Positions 1-6,913 of a DNA stretch of 26,548 nucleotides are shown piece after piece. The position numbers were made by a program, and so were the translations under genes. The stretch covers positions 1-26,548 of the IMG/VR virus record IMGVR_UViG_3300045454_000061; one strand, given 5' to 3'. Positions within the stretch are counted from its first letter, which is position 1. Each line of letters opens with the position of its first letter. The DNA is from a virus. The notes beneath the pieces are model-generated. The model saw nothing but the letters and a program-made list of their open reading frames with translations. It was not told the DNA's origin and did not search any database.

Positions 1-868
1 TGAAGTCAACGCCGGCGCCTTCCTTGGTGGCCCAGGTGGCGCCGGCCTCCAGCACGCGGCGGGGCCGGTCCTGGAGCGTCACGATCACGGGACGCAGCCC
101 TTCGGCGGTGGTCTGTTCCGGCGGCGCCAGGGCGACGCCCACACCGTCATAGACGCCGGTGTCCAACAGGCGGCGCTCAAGTTCGCCGACCTTGTCGGGG
201 TCATACCGGTCGCCTTCCCGCCACGGCGCCAGGGCGGCGACCCAGGCCTGGTTGGTTCGACCCGGCCGCGGCATCAGGACGCCGTCCAACAGGACCGGTC
301 GGCCCGATACGATGCGGTATTCGGGCGCGACGGTGAAGGCGGCGTGATCCACCACGACGCGGCGGGGATCGGCCTTGGCGTCCGCATAGCCGTCCCGCAC
401 CAGGCGCGCGACGATCCGCCCTTCCGCCGCGATCACATCGACCGCCCGGCCCGGATCGCCGGCCTTCAACCCGATCGCGGCTCTGGCGTCCTCGACCGCC
501 TCGGCGTCGGGGGCGGGGTCGATCCAGCTGATGGTCGGCGGGGTCAGCACGAAGCGGCGACCCGGCTCGACCGAAACGATGGCGGTCGGCCGCTCTTCGC
601 CTTCGACGATGTCTTCGAGCACCGGCTGATAATAGGCTTCCGACCGCAGCAGGGCCTCGGCCGCCGACATGGCGCTGCGCGCGCGGCGCCGCGCTTCGAA
701 CCGGCTTTCGGGGGGGCCGTCCACCTCGCCGATGGCCCGCTCCAACATGCGGCGCAGCTCGGTGTCGACCTCGCCGCGGATTTGTGCGCGGGGATCTGCG
801 GCGGCGGCCTGGGCGAGAAGGCTGCAGGTCGTCAATGCGGTGAGAAACAGGGCGGGCCGGATCGTCAA
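1..868 (-). CDS. tamA: TamA/Omp85-family outer-membrane assembly protein (N-terminal part)
   Basis: Partial gene: 289 codons are visible and the C-terminal beta-barrel lies off the left edge. Translating the minus strand gives a signal peptide (ALFLTALTTCSLLAQAAAA, then DPRA). POTRA-like segments follow, including GLKAGDPGRAVDVIAAEGRI, VARLVRDGYADAKADPRRVV and YDPDKVGELERRLLDTGVYD, then VTLQDRPRRVLEAGATWATK where the barrel would start. In the family TamA works with TamB in outer-membrane protein and lipid transport. I chose the TTG at 868 because the signal peptide begins directly after it; a GTG at 916 is in frame. The next gene upstream is a lipoprotein, about 107 nt away. A different Omp85-family name (BamA-like) is possible, but the organisation and the phrase before the barrel fit TamA best. 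Confidence 0.8.
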   Translation of the reverse strand, partial: MTIRPALFLTALTTCSLLAQAAAADPRAQIRGEVDTELRRMLERAIGEVDGPPESRFEARRRARSAMSAAEALLRSEAYYQPVLEDIVEGEERPTAIVSVEPGRRFVLTPPTISWIDPAPDAEAVEDARAAIGLKAGDPGRAVDVIAAEGRIVARLVRDGYADAKADPRRVVVDHAAFTVAPEYRIVSGRPVLLDGVLMPRPGRTNQAWVAALAPWREGDRYDPDKVGELERRLLDTGVYDGVGVALAPPEQTTAEGLRPVIVTLQDRPRRVLEAGATWATKEGAGVDF

Positions 869-975
869 ACTACAGCTTTCGTCAAGATCACGGCCTCCGG
901 ATCGGCGCCTCGGCACGCCCTTTCAAGCACTTAGGTTAGCCCCTATCCGACCGCAGGAGGGAGGGACAAGGCCCG

Positions 976-1242
976 TCAGTAGAACAGGGTTTCGCTTTCG
1001 GGCTGAACCGACTGTTCCGAGGTCCGCTCTTGCGGCGGCGGCGGGGTCTCCTCAGGCGGCGTGGGCGCGGGATCGGTCACTTCAGGGGCGACGACTGGCT
1101 CGCCGGCGGCCTCGTCGGTCTCGGCGGGTTGTTCAACGGGGGGCTGGTAGCCGTCTTCGGGCCGAGACTGGCGATCCTCACAGCCCGCCAATGCGGACGC
1201 GGCCAGCGCTGTCGCGGCCAGAATGAAGATCGAGCGTCTCAT
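976..1242 (-). CDS. Small proline/glutamate-rich lipoprotein
   Basis: An 88-aa protein beginning MRRSIFILAATALAASALAG with the lipobox LAGC, so it should be lipidated on the Cys and membrane-anchored. The rest is low-complexity and rich in Pro and Glu (for example PAPTPPEETPPPPQ), probably an unstructured periplasmic tail. The frame is open upstream to 1449, but I chose the ATG at 1242: an AGGGGA ribosome-binding site sits about 8 nt before it, and the signal peptide begins there. It lies between the racemase gene (76 nt upstream) and tamA. No specific function can be assigned. It is a host gene, outside the prophage. Confidence 0.75.
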   Translation of the reverse strand: MRRSIFILAATALAASALAGCEDRQSRPEDGYQPPVEQPAETDEAAGEPVVAPEVTDPAPTPPEETPPPPQERTSEQSVQPESETLFY

Positions 1243-1318
1243 GAAAAGCGGTTCCCCTGGGTTGGTTCTGCAACGTCTGTCGCGCGGCTCCGTTCCATAG
1301 CGCCGAAAACGCCTTCGG

Positions 1319-2404
1319 TCATCTGGGTTCGCAGCCCCCCCAGCGCAGTATGGCCGCGTCGAGCGGAAGGGGCGGCGGATTTGCGACCGTAGAGGGCTGG
1401 TCGTCGAAGCGGGGCGCCGGGGCCGGGGCGCCGTCTTCGAATGTCCCACGGGCTTGATTGTGCGGATGAGCCGGCGCCTCGCCCAGGCTCAGCACGGGGG
1501 TGACGCAGGCCTCCGTCCCCGCGAAATGCTCCGCCCAGTCGTCACGGTTCCGGGCGGCGAACAGGGCGGCGAAGCGAAGATGGAGATCCGGCCATGCGAA
1601 GGTGTCGTACTGAGGCGCTTCGGCGGGGTCGATCCCCAGACCAGAGAGCAGGGCGAGATAGAAGCGGGGCTCCAGCGCCGCGACCGCCACATAGCCGCCG
1701 TCCCGGCAGATGTAACACCGATAGAAGGGCGCGCCGCCGTCCAGAAGGTTGGAGCCGCGGCGGTCGTTCCACAAGCCCTGGGCGCGCAGGGCGTGGAACA
1801 GGCCGCCCAGCAGGGCGGTCCCGTCCGTCATGGCGGCGTCCACGACGCGTCCGCGCCCGGTGGTTCGGACCTCCAGCAGGGCCGCCAGAACGCCGACGAC
1901 CAGCATCATCGCCCCGCCGCCGTAGTCGCCGACCAGATTCAAGGGCGGCGTCGGCGGTCGGTCCGGCGACCCCATGGCGTGAAGCAGACCGGTCAGTCCG
2001 ATGTAGTTCAGATCGTGTCCGACGGCCTGGGCCAAGGGGCCGCTCTGTCCCCAACCCGTGATCCGCCCGAACACGAGGGCGGGGTTTCGGCCCAGCAGAT
2101 CGGCCGGACCATAGCCCAGACGTTCCATGACGCCGGGACGAAAACCCTCGATCACGGCGTCGGCGGACTCGACCAGGCTCAGAACCCCGCGCCGGTCCGA
2201 CGCAGACTTCAGATCGACCGGCACGGCGGCGCGATTGCGATGAAGGACGGCGCCGCCCACCTCGGAAAAGACGGCCGAACCCGCCGCTTCCGAGCGGGTG
2301 AGGCGCAGCACCTCGGCCCCCATGTCGGCCAGCATCATGGCCGCGAAGGTGACGGGCCCCAGTCCGTCGAATTCGAGGATGCGAAGTCCGTTCAGCGGTT
2401 TCAT
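1319..2404 (-). CDS. CaiB/BaiF family III CoA-transferase, alpha-methylacyl-CoA racemase-like
   Basis: About 361 aa, the usual length for this family. It opens with MKPLNGLRILEFDGLGPVTF and carries LADMGAEVLRL and the IEGFRPGVMERLGYG segment typical of class III CoA transferases. Numbering from the upstream ATG, the residues that align with the racemase catalytic set are His132 (AVGHDLNYIG), Asp162 (NLVGDYGGGAM) and Glu247 (ALEPRFY). This favours alpha-methylacyl-CoA racemase, which inverts the C2 methyl stereocentre of branched acyl-CoAs, over a true transferase. Two in-frame ATGs (2410 and 2404) lie 6 nt apart. No Shine-Dalgarno is visible, so a leaderless message starting at 2404 is plausible. 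Host gene; the substrate cannot be read from sequence. Confidence 0.88.
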   Translation of the reverse strand: MKPLNGLRILEFDGLGPVTFAAMMLADMGAEVLRLTRSEAAGSAVFSEVGGAVLHRNRAAVPVDLKSASDRRGVLSLVESADAVIEGFRPGVMERLGYGPADLLGRNPALVFGRITGWGQSGPLAQAVGHDLNYIGLTGLLHAMGSPDRPPTPPLNLVGDYGGGAMMLVVGVLAALLEVRTTGRGRVVDAAMTDGTALLGGLFHALRAQGLWNDRRGSNLLDGGAPFYRCYICRDGGYVAVAALEPRFYLALLSGLGIDPAEAPQYDTFAWPDLHLRFAALFAARNRDDWAEHFAGTEACVTPVLSLGEAPAHPHNQARGTFEDGAPAPAPRFDDQPSTVANPPPLPLDAAILRWGGCEPR

Positions 2405-2422
2405 ATGCATTGAGTAGCAGAC

Positions 2423-2436
2423 CCGGTCTTGACCGG
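2423..2436. promoter_or_regulatory. Inverted repeat upstream of the racemase gene (tentative operator)
   Basis: CCGGTC-TT-GACCGG is a perfect 6-bp inverted repeat about 20 nt upstream of the racemase start. On the minus strand, GCTACTCA (2418 to 2411) lies between it and the ATG and loosely resembles a Caulobacter-type -10 box. A transcript starting 7 nt further on would begin at the 2404 ATG. No convincing -35 box is seen. The operator role is inference only. Confidence 0.25.
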
Positions 2437-2499
2437 AAGGGCGGATTGCAACAGAAGGCGCCCTTCGACGGTTTGGGCCAGGCCCGAACGTCGCGCGGT

Positions 2500-2576
2500 G
2501 CGTCCTTAGCTCAGTTGGTTAGAGCATCTGACTTTTAATCAGAGGGTCCTCGGTTCGAGCCCGAGAGGACGTACCA
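2500..2576 (+). tRNA. tRNA-Lys (anticodon UUU)
   Basis: A complete cloverleaf can be folded by eye. The acceptor stem pairs 2500-2506 with 2566-2572, with one G-U pair at the end. The D-stem GCTC/GAGC is at 2509-2512/2522-2525. The anticodon stem TCTGA/TCAGA encloses the loop CTTTTAA, with anticodon TTT at 2534-2536. The T-stem CTCGG/CCGAG encloses TTCGAGC. The discriminator is A2573 and CCA is encoded. It ends a few bases before a strong terminator. Phage DNA begins shortly downstream, so its 3' half is the likely attachment site of the prophage. Confidence 0.97.
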
Positions 2577-2580
2577 TCTA

Positions 2581-2604
2581 AAAGCCCGCTACGGCGGGCT
2601 TTTT
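2581..2604 (+). terminator. Intrinsic terminator after tRNA-Lys, probably bidirectional
   Basis: AAAGCCCGC and GCGGGCTTT form a perfect 9-bp stem around the tetraloop TACG, followed by a run of T on the plus strand. Read on the minus strand the hairpin is followed by TTTTAG, so it could also stop leftward late phage transcription before it enters the tRNA. Confidence 0.85.
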
Positions 2605-2637
2605 GCTGTCTGGCGACCAGAACAAAAGCGAACGTTT

Positions 2638-2667
2638 GTGACTTCCTCAAAGTCACACGTGTGACTT
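2638..2667. promoter_or_regulatory. Palindromic operator-like site with an extra half-site
   Basis: AAGTCACACGTGTGACTT (2650-2667) is a perfect 18-bp palindrome. A third copy of the half-site GTGACTT lies at 2638-2644, so the block holds GTGACTT, AAGTCAC and GTGACTT in succession. It lies in the 143-nt gap between the tRNA terminator and the zinc-ribbon gene, the only longer non-coding stretch at this prophage edge. It could be a repressor operator for that gene or an arm-type integrase/excisionase site near the attachment point. The symmetry is seen directly; the role is inference. Confidence 0.45.
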
Positions 2668-2747
2668 CGCACTCGACGTTCCCCTTGCGTTCACGGCGCG
2701 GGCGGCGCACACCGCGCGCCGGTCGGTGGCGCGGCCGAGGCGAGGAC

Positions 2748-3110
2748 ATGGGCAGGGACAACTGGACGCCGGAGCGCCTGACGCCGCGCGACGTGGTGGT
2801 GGATCGCGATGTGGTGGTCAGCGTGAACTGCTCGGGCTGTCGCTTCATCGTCGAGCTGAACGTCTGGACCGTCGGGGCGCGTCTGGCCGACGTTCCGTTT
2901 CAGATCATGCGCTTTCGCTGTCGCCGCTGCGGCGCCTACGCCGCGTCGATCGAGGTCGGGCGGCGCGACAAGGCCCAGGGGGAAACGCTGTTCACCATCC
3001 CGCTGACCCCGCGCTGTTGGGACGAGAGGCACGACCAGAGGCAGAGGGCCGCCCTGGCCCGGCTCACTGAGGGCAGGGCTCGCCGGTGTGAAACTGGATC
3101 AGGCGGCTGA
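2748..3110 (+). CDS. Zinc-ribbon-type hypothetical protein
   Basis: A 120-aa protein starting MGRDNWTPERLTPRDVVVDR. Two CxxC knuckles, VSVNCSGC near residue 29 and FRCRRCGAY about 36 residues later, should bind one zinc ion. The spacing recalls short alphaproteobacterial proteins of the form VxCxxC...RLRCxxCG. The ATG at 2748 is preceded by GAGG 7 nt upstream; a GTG at 2661 is in frame but would begin inside the palindrome. It is the only plus-strand coding gene in the phage part and its 3' end overlaps the convergent o-spanin gene by 47 nt, which suggests both belong to the phage. Function unknown; a DNA-binding or accessory (moron-like) role is possible. Confidence 0.55.
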   Translation: MGRDNWTPERLTPRDVVVDRDVVVSVNCSGCRFIVELNVWTVGARLADVPFQIMRFRCRRCGAYAASIEVGRRDKAQGETLFTIPLTPRCWDERHDQRQRAALARLTEGRARRCETGSGG

Positions 3111-3372
3111 CCTGGTCCAGCAGGGCGCCGCGGCTTTGGGCCATGCGCCGGATCCCGGCGCGCCATTCGGCGGGGATCGAGGCCGCGCCTTCGGTCGGCA
3201 GGCCCGCGACCGGCGCCGGGCACCGCAGCAGCTCGGCCGGCGGCGTCTCGCGCACGGTGCGCACCACCACCTCGGGCGGCGGGGCGGCCTTCGGCGCGCT
3301 ACCGCATCCGGGCAAGGTCATTGACAGCAGCAGCCCAGTCGCCGCCCACACGATCGTCTTGGACTGCCGCAT
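3064..3372 (-). CDS. o-spanin (Rz1-like outer-membrane lipoprotein)
   Basis: A 102-aa lipoprotein. The N-terminal segment TIVWAATGLLLSMTLPGC ends in the lipobox LPGC, with Cys23 as the lipidated residue. A proline-rich stretch (SAPKAAPPPEVVV) and TPPAELLRCPAP follow, the latter typical of Rz1-like proteins. It should sit in the outer membrane and pair with the i-spanin to fuse the two membranes in the last step of lysis. Its start lies inside the 3' end of the i-spanin gene in another frame (74-nt overlap), with GGAGG 6 nt before the ATG. It is the last gene of the leftward late operon. Confidence 0.82.
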   Translation of the reverse strand: MRQSKTIVWAATGLLLSMTLPGCGSAPKAAPPPEVVVRTVRETPPAELLRCPAPVAGLPTEGAASIPAEWRAGIRRMAQSRGALLDQVSRLIQFHTGEPCPQ

Positions 3373-3754
3373 CGGCCGCCTCCATTCGGTTCAGGGCGTC
3401 GTTCGCCCGTTTGGCATAGGCGGCCGCCAGGGCCGCATCCGCCGCTTCCTTGCCTTCGCGCCGCTCCAGATCGGCGATCATCGCGTCCAGCGAACCGGTC
3501 TGGGTCTTCTCGCGAAAGTCGACCAGGGCCGCGACGCGGTCGTTGCACCGCCGACCCCAGTCCTCTTGTCTCGCGCCGTCCGGCTGGAACGGCTCGCCGG
3601 CCGTGGCGCAGATCTCGCGCGCCTGGGCCAGCAGCAGGGCGCGGTCGGCCTTGGCCTGCTCCAGCCACCACCAGATCGCCGCCGCCGACGCCAGCACGAG
3701 CAGCAGGGTCAGGAACTGGCGGTTGGATTTCAGCAGCAGGAGCAGGGCGGACAT
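3299..3754 (-). CDS. i-spanin (Rz-like inner-membrane subunit)
   Basis: A 151-aa protein with one N-terminal membrane anchor (about residues 14-31, FLTLLLVLASAAAIWWWL) and a long charged, mostly helical periplasmic domain. The domain carries two Cys residues (REICATAG and GRRCNDRV) that could form a disulphide. This topology, and the position between endolysin and o-spanin, identify it as the Rz partner. The ATG at 3754 shares one base with the endolysin stop (TGATG), and GGAGGT lies 8 nt upstream, so the two genes are probably translationally coupled. Confidence 0.78.
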   Translation of the reverse strand: MSALLLLLKSNRQFLTLLLVLASAAAIWWWLEQAKADRALLLAQAREICATAGEPFQPDGARQEDWGRRCNDRVAALVDFREKTQTGSLDAMIADLERREGKEAADAALAAAYAKRANDALNRMEAADAAVQDDRVGGDWAAAVNDLARMR

Positions 3755-4137
3755 CAGGGGTACCTCCGGCGATCCAGCTCGAAGTGCGGGCCGTCCTTCA
3801 GCGTGGTCCAGTCGCCGCCCCACACGATAGGTATATCCCGCTCCAGGGCGGCCTGTTTGAAGGCGTCGGCGATCCGGCCGTACAGGGGCCAGTCCCAACG
3901 CACCTGACCGCCGACCAGGGCGGCGACATCCACCGCATGGCCGGTCAGGTGGCGGCTGTTCATCGTCTTGCTGGCCCCGGCGGCGAACAGCTGTTTCTGG
4001 CGGGTGACGGTTCGCAAGCCCTCGGTGATCTTGAAATCGACCGGCGTGATCTGGATGGCGCGTTCCACTACGGCGCATAGCGGCGCACGAACGCCGGACA
4101 GCTTGGCGCGCGACGCCTTGGACAGAGTAAAGGCCAT
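3754..4137 (-). CDS. Endolysin, M15-family peptidase (VanY/Ply-type)
   Basis: A 127-aa single-domain protein. The zinc-peptidase motif is clear: SRHLTGHAVDVAAL supplies His and Asp of SxHxxGxAxD, and DGPHFEL supplies the third ligand region. ITEGLRTVTRQKQLFAAG is the usual upstream helix. The family includes phage L-alanyl-D-glutamate or D-Ala-D-Ala peptidases that cut peptidoglycan stem peptides. No signal peptide or SAR segment is seen, so release through a holin is expected, and a holin-like gene lies 1 nt upstream. AAGGAG precedes the ATG. Confidence 0.9.
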   Translation of the reverse strand: MAFTLSKASRAKLSGVRAPLCAVVERAIQITPVDFKITEGLRTVTRQKQLFAAGASKTMNSRHLTGHAVDVAALVGGQVRWDWPLYGRIADAFKQAALERDIPIVWGGDWTTLKDGPHFELDRRRYP

Positions 4138-4138
4138 A

Positions 4139-4540
4139 TCAACCTTCTCCTTCAGGTTTCGGGGGTTCGGGCCGGGCGCCCAGCTTGGCGGCCCAGCCCT
4201 GCATCAGGGTGCGCCACACGGTTCCGGCGTCCTTGATGGCGTTGGCGCCGGCCTCGATCGCCGCCGCCTGCCAGGCGTGCAGGGCCTCGAAGGCCAGGAA
4301 GGCCACGAAGAAACCGACCAGATTGGCGACCCCCTCGGGCCAGTTCCACAGGTCGCTCAGCGCGCGCGTCACATAGTGGAAGACGATCACCCCCACGGTC
4401 CACTGGATGAACCTTTGGCGCAGGCCCAGGCCGGGTTTGCGCAGCTGGGCGACGATGGCCCCCAGGACGCCGGGAAGCCACGGCTCGACCCAGTCGCGGA
4501 CGCCGTGCCAGACCTCGATCAGGGCGGGTTTCCAGTGCAT
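4139..4540 (-). CDS. Putative holin
   Basis: A 133-aa membrane protein. Hydrophobic stretches lie near residues 22-35 (LPGVLGAIV), 44-60 (FIQWTVGVIVFHYVTRA) and 70-90 (VANLVGFFVAFLAFEALHAW). A hydrophilic tail ends in PEPPKPEGEG. The size, topology and position directly before the endolysin support a holin that permeabilises the inner membrane at the end of the lytic cycle. I cannot assign a holin family by eye. The start codon overlaps the stop of the 70-aa gene (TGATG). Confidence 0.7.
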   Translation of the reverse strand: MHWKPALIEVWHGVRDWVEPWLPGVLGAIVAQLRKPGLGLRQRFIQWTVGVIVFHYVTRALSDLWNWPEGVANLVGFFVAFLAFEALHAWQAAAIEAGANAIKDAGTVWRTLMQGWAAKLGARPEPPKPEGEG

Positions 4541-4752
4541 CAGGCGGTCTCGGACGACGAGGCCGCCGCCGCCGATGTCTTGAGGGCGTCCAGCTCGGCC
4601 AAGGCGCGCGCCAGATTGTCCGACGTGATGGCCAGCGCCTCGTCCAGCACGCGCGCATGGCTGATGTCCGCCAGGGGGATGCGCTGACGGGCGTGGGCCT
4701 CGGCCTCTTGACGAAGCGACCAGGCGCGGGCGGAAATGGAAGTCGGGGCCAT
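4540..4752 (-). CDS. Small helical protein between tail fibre and holin
   Basis: A 70-aa protein starting MAPTSISARAWSLRQEAEAH, mostly helix-forming, with a heptad-like segment ending LARALAELDALKTS and a Ser/Ala tail. The start at 4752 lies 2 nt after the tail-fibre stop, and its stop overlaps the holin start by one base, so it is part of the same operon. Not recognised. The position would suit a tail-fibre accessory protein or a lysis regulator; neither can be shown. Confidence 0.6.
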   Translation of the reverse strand: MAPTSISARAWSLRQEAEAHARQRIPLADISHARVLDEALAITSDNLARALAELDALKTSAAAASSSETA

Positions 4753-4754
4753 GC

Positions 4755-6761
4755 CTAGAGCTTTTGTCCAGAGATCAGGAAGGTTTCGCCCGCGAGCGTT
4801 CGGATCTCGATCGAGCCGTTCGGCGTGATCGCCCCGGCGACGAACGTGCCGATCCGCACCCGCCCAAGACCGCCGCTTCCGGTCAGGGCCAGGTCCGCCA
4901 CGGTCACGCCGGCGCCGTGCGGCTTGGCCACGACGTACACCACCCCTTCGCCGCCGTTGATCTCGGGATAGGCGGTCAGGCCGGGCGGGGCGTTGGCGTG
5001 CAGGACGGGACGTGTGAAGTCCTGCGTCACGCGCAGACCGCCGGACCCTTTGGCGTCCAGCCCCAGGTCGATGTTGGCGTCCAGTCCCCGCACGCGCAGG
5101 CTGGGGTAGAAGCCGGTCGGGGCGCCCGCCACATCCCAGCGGTTCACGCCGCTGACCTTGGTGGGCGAGTTCAGGACGCGCAGGGCCTCGTTGCCCGCAT
5201 GCCCGCCCAGGGTGACGAAGTCGCCGCCGTCGGGGATCACCTTCCTGTTGGCCGCGTCGTCGTGCTGGGACAGGCTCGGATAGACGCCGATGGACACCTT
5301 GGGATCGCCCGGCGACCAGTCGTCGGAACCGATGTAGAAGGGCCGGTTCTTGCCTAGGCCGGCCCAATCCTGTGTCATGTAGAAGCCGCGACCCAGGGTC
5401 GGGTGCCCGGCGAAGGCGAAGACGTTCAGGTTCTCCTCGTTGATCCCCTGCTCCAGCTGCAGACGCAGGGTCGTCACCTGGTCATTGATGTTGCCGCGCC
5501 ACGCGAAGGCGACATTCGATGCGTTCCCCGGTGGCGTTCCTGTGAAGCCGTAGGTGGCTTGGTCGACAAAGACCAGCTGCGACGCCGTGTAGGTCACGCC
5601 GTTCACGGTGAACGAAAAATCGCTGAAAAACAGGGGCGGGAAGGGCGTTCCGCTGACGTATTTCACCTGGCCGCCGACGATGTTCGCCACGCCGTCGCCG
5701 GTCGTGTAGCACCACTTGTAGAACTCGTTGGCGAAGGTGGTGTCGAACGTGATCGAACCGCTGGGGTACAGCGAGACCGCAAGACGGCCGTAGGCGGGCT
5801 TGCCCGTCACCTTCAGCTTGCGGCCGGCGAAATAGATCGTGTCGCCTTCGGCGATTGGCGTCACGTCGTCGCCCTCCAGCCGTTCGATGACGTTGGTGCC
5901 GTTCAGTCCCTGCGCCCGCCCCGACAGGGCTTTCGAATAGACGATGAACTCCGTCGGGTTGCCGACGCGCGTCGTCTCGACATGGACCCAGTTTCCATGT
6001 CCGTCCGGCCCGATCTTGGCGCCGTCGGTCGGCCCGGAACGCGGGTCGCCGCGCCCCAGTATGATCCCACCCGGATCGTTCGAACCGCCGAAACGGCCCA
6101 GCCCCCCGGCCGCGACGAACCGTTCCCCGCTGACGCTCTGGTGCTTCACGTCATCGGTCGGACCCAGTTTCAGGACATCGCGGAAAGCGGCGGCTTGCTC
6201 TTCCGCCAGATTGTCGCCTGACAGGTTCGCCTTGTTCAGGCCGTCGAAGTCTTCGGGACGCTCCACCACGCGAGGCGCGCCGGTTTCGTCGAGGGTTACG
6301 AACCGCACGCCGGCGCCCGGCGTCCACGGTACCTGGCCCCCGGCCGCGCCGGGCGGCATGACCAGGGCGCGGTCCAGATCGTCGCGGTCCTCCTCCGCGA
6401 TCAGCATTTGCTTGTCCAGCGCCCGCTCGGTCGCCCTGGGCTTATGACCTTCGTTGTCCGGCAGGGCGACGCCCTGGCGCCGCGCGGTGCGCCGCCGCAG
6501 GATCAGGCGCGTATCGGCCGGCCAGCCGCCGGCGGGCACGACGCCGACGGCCAGCGTCACCGTTCCGCCCGAGGTCAGCGGCGAACTGCCGGTCAGGGTG
6601 TAGTCGGTCCCGGCGGTCAGCGACGGCGCCGCGACGCCCGCCGTTTCGATCCAGACGCGCACGTCGGCCGCGTCGGCGTATTTCCAACCGGTCGCAAAGG
6701 GGCCGACCGATGTTCCGGTCAGCAGATGGCTGGTGATCGAGGGCGCGGGCGTCGTCGTCAT
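4755..6761 (-). CDS. Tail fibre / receptor-binding protein with T7 gp17-like N-terminus
   Basis: A 668-aa protein. Residues 1 to about 150 match the T7 gp17-type anchor seen at the start of many podovirus fibres: a beta-rich part (TAGTDYTLTGSSPLTSGGTV, LILRRRT), then the helix RALDKQMLIAEEDRDDLDRA and the spacer ALVMPPGAAGGQ. The anchor should attach to the tail adaptor and nozzle. The remainder (about 200-668) is beta-rich and Gly-rich and ends SIEIRTLAGETFLISGQKL, compatible with a trimeric receptor-binding shaft and tip; I do not recognise an enzymatic domain. The C-terminal half looks less GC-extreme than the neighbouring ejection genes, as often seen where host-range modules are exchanged. 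A motif A hairpin ends 12 nt before the ATG. Confidence 0.85.
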   Translation of the reverse strand: MTTTPAPSITSHLLTGTSVGPFATGWKYADAADVRVWIETAGVAAPSLTAGTDYTLTGSSPLTSGGTVTLAVGVVPAGGWPADTRLILRRRTARRQGVALPDNEGHKPRATERALDKQMLIAEEDRDDLDRALVMPPGAAGGQVPWTPGAGVRFVTLDETGAPRVVERPEDFDGLNKANLSGDNLAEEQAAAFRDVLKLGPTDDVKHQSVSGERFVAAGGLGRFGGSNDPGGIILGRGDPRSGPTDGAKIGPDGHGNWVHVETTRVGNPTEFIVYSKALSGRAQGLNGTNVIERLEGDDVTPIAEGDTIYFAGRKLKVTGKPAYGRLAVSLYPSGSITFDTTFANEFYKWCYTTGDGVANIVGGQVKYVSGTPFPPLFFSDFSFTVNGVTYTASQLVFVDQATYGFTGTPPGNASNVAFAWRGNINDQVTTLRLQLEQGINEENLNVFAFAGHPTLGRGFYMTQDWAGLGKNRPFYIGSDDWSPGDPKVSIGVYPSLSQHDDAANRKVIPDGGDFVTLGGHAGNEALRVLNSPTKVSGVNRWDVAGAPTGFYPSLRVRGLDANIDLGLDAKGSGGLRVTQDFTRPVLHANAPPGLTAYPEINGGEGVVYVVAKPHGAGVTVADLALTGSGGLGRVRIGTFVAGAITPNGSIEIRTLAGETFLISGQKL

Positions 6762-6773
6762 GACGCCAGCTTG

Positions 6774-6800
6774 GGACCGCCGAACCGGGGGGCGGACGAA
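6774..6800. promoter_or_regulatory. Motif A copy 1 (stem-loop upstream of tail fibre)
   Basis: CCGCC (6777-6781) and GGCGG (6791-6795) form a 5-bp stem around a 9-nt loop, flanked by GGA and ACGAA on the plus strand. On the coding (minus) strand the element ends exactly 12 nt before the tail-fibre ATG. Three other copies exist at 12863, 24810 and 26444. Confidence 0.6.
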
Positions 6801-6802
6801 CT

Positions 6803-6908
6803 GGCCTCAAGTAGGCCGAAGGCCGATAGGCCCCCAGCATGCCCTCAAATAGGCCGAAGGCCGATAGGCCCCCAGCATGCCCTCAAGTAGGCCGAAGGCC
6901 GACAGGCC
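6803..6908. repeat. Motif B copies 1-3, 38-nt tandem array
   Basis: Three 30-nt motif B hairpins start at 6803, 6841 and 6879, giving an exact 38-nt period; a CCCAGCAT-like linker separates the units. Each has an outer stem (GGCCT or GCCCT with AGGCC), an internal loop CAAGTA (CAAATA in copy 2) opposite GAT (GAC in copy 3), and an inner stem GGCC-GAA-GGCC. The array begins 5 nt after the stop of the 910-aa gene, fills the gap before motif A copy 1 and precedes the tail fibre. Confidence 0.8.
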
Positions 6909-6913
6909 CTACA

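Noticed and set aside
976-1449. 157-codon version of the lipoprotein gene
   Set aside because: The upstream 69 codons are Arg/Pro-rich and overlap the racemase 3' end; signal peptide, lipobox and ribosome-binding site fix the start at 1242.
2620-2633. LexA box of the alphaproteobacterial type
   Set aside because: GAAC repeats are separated by 6 nt, whereas the known alphaproteobacterial box has 7; one isolated near match is not enough.
6803-6908. CRISPR-like array
   Set aside because: Three units with an exact 38-nt period, but linkers are near-identical rather than unique spacers, and no cas genes are present.
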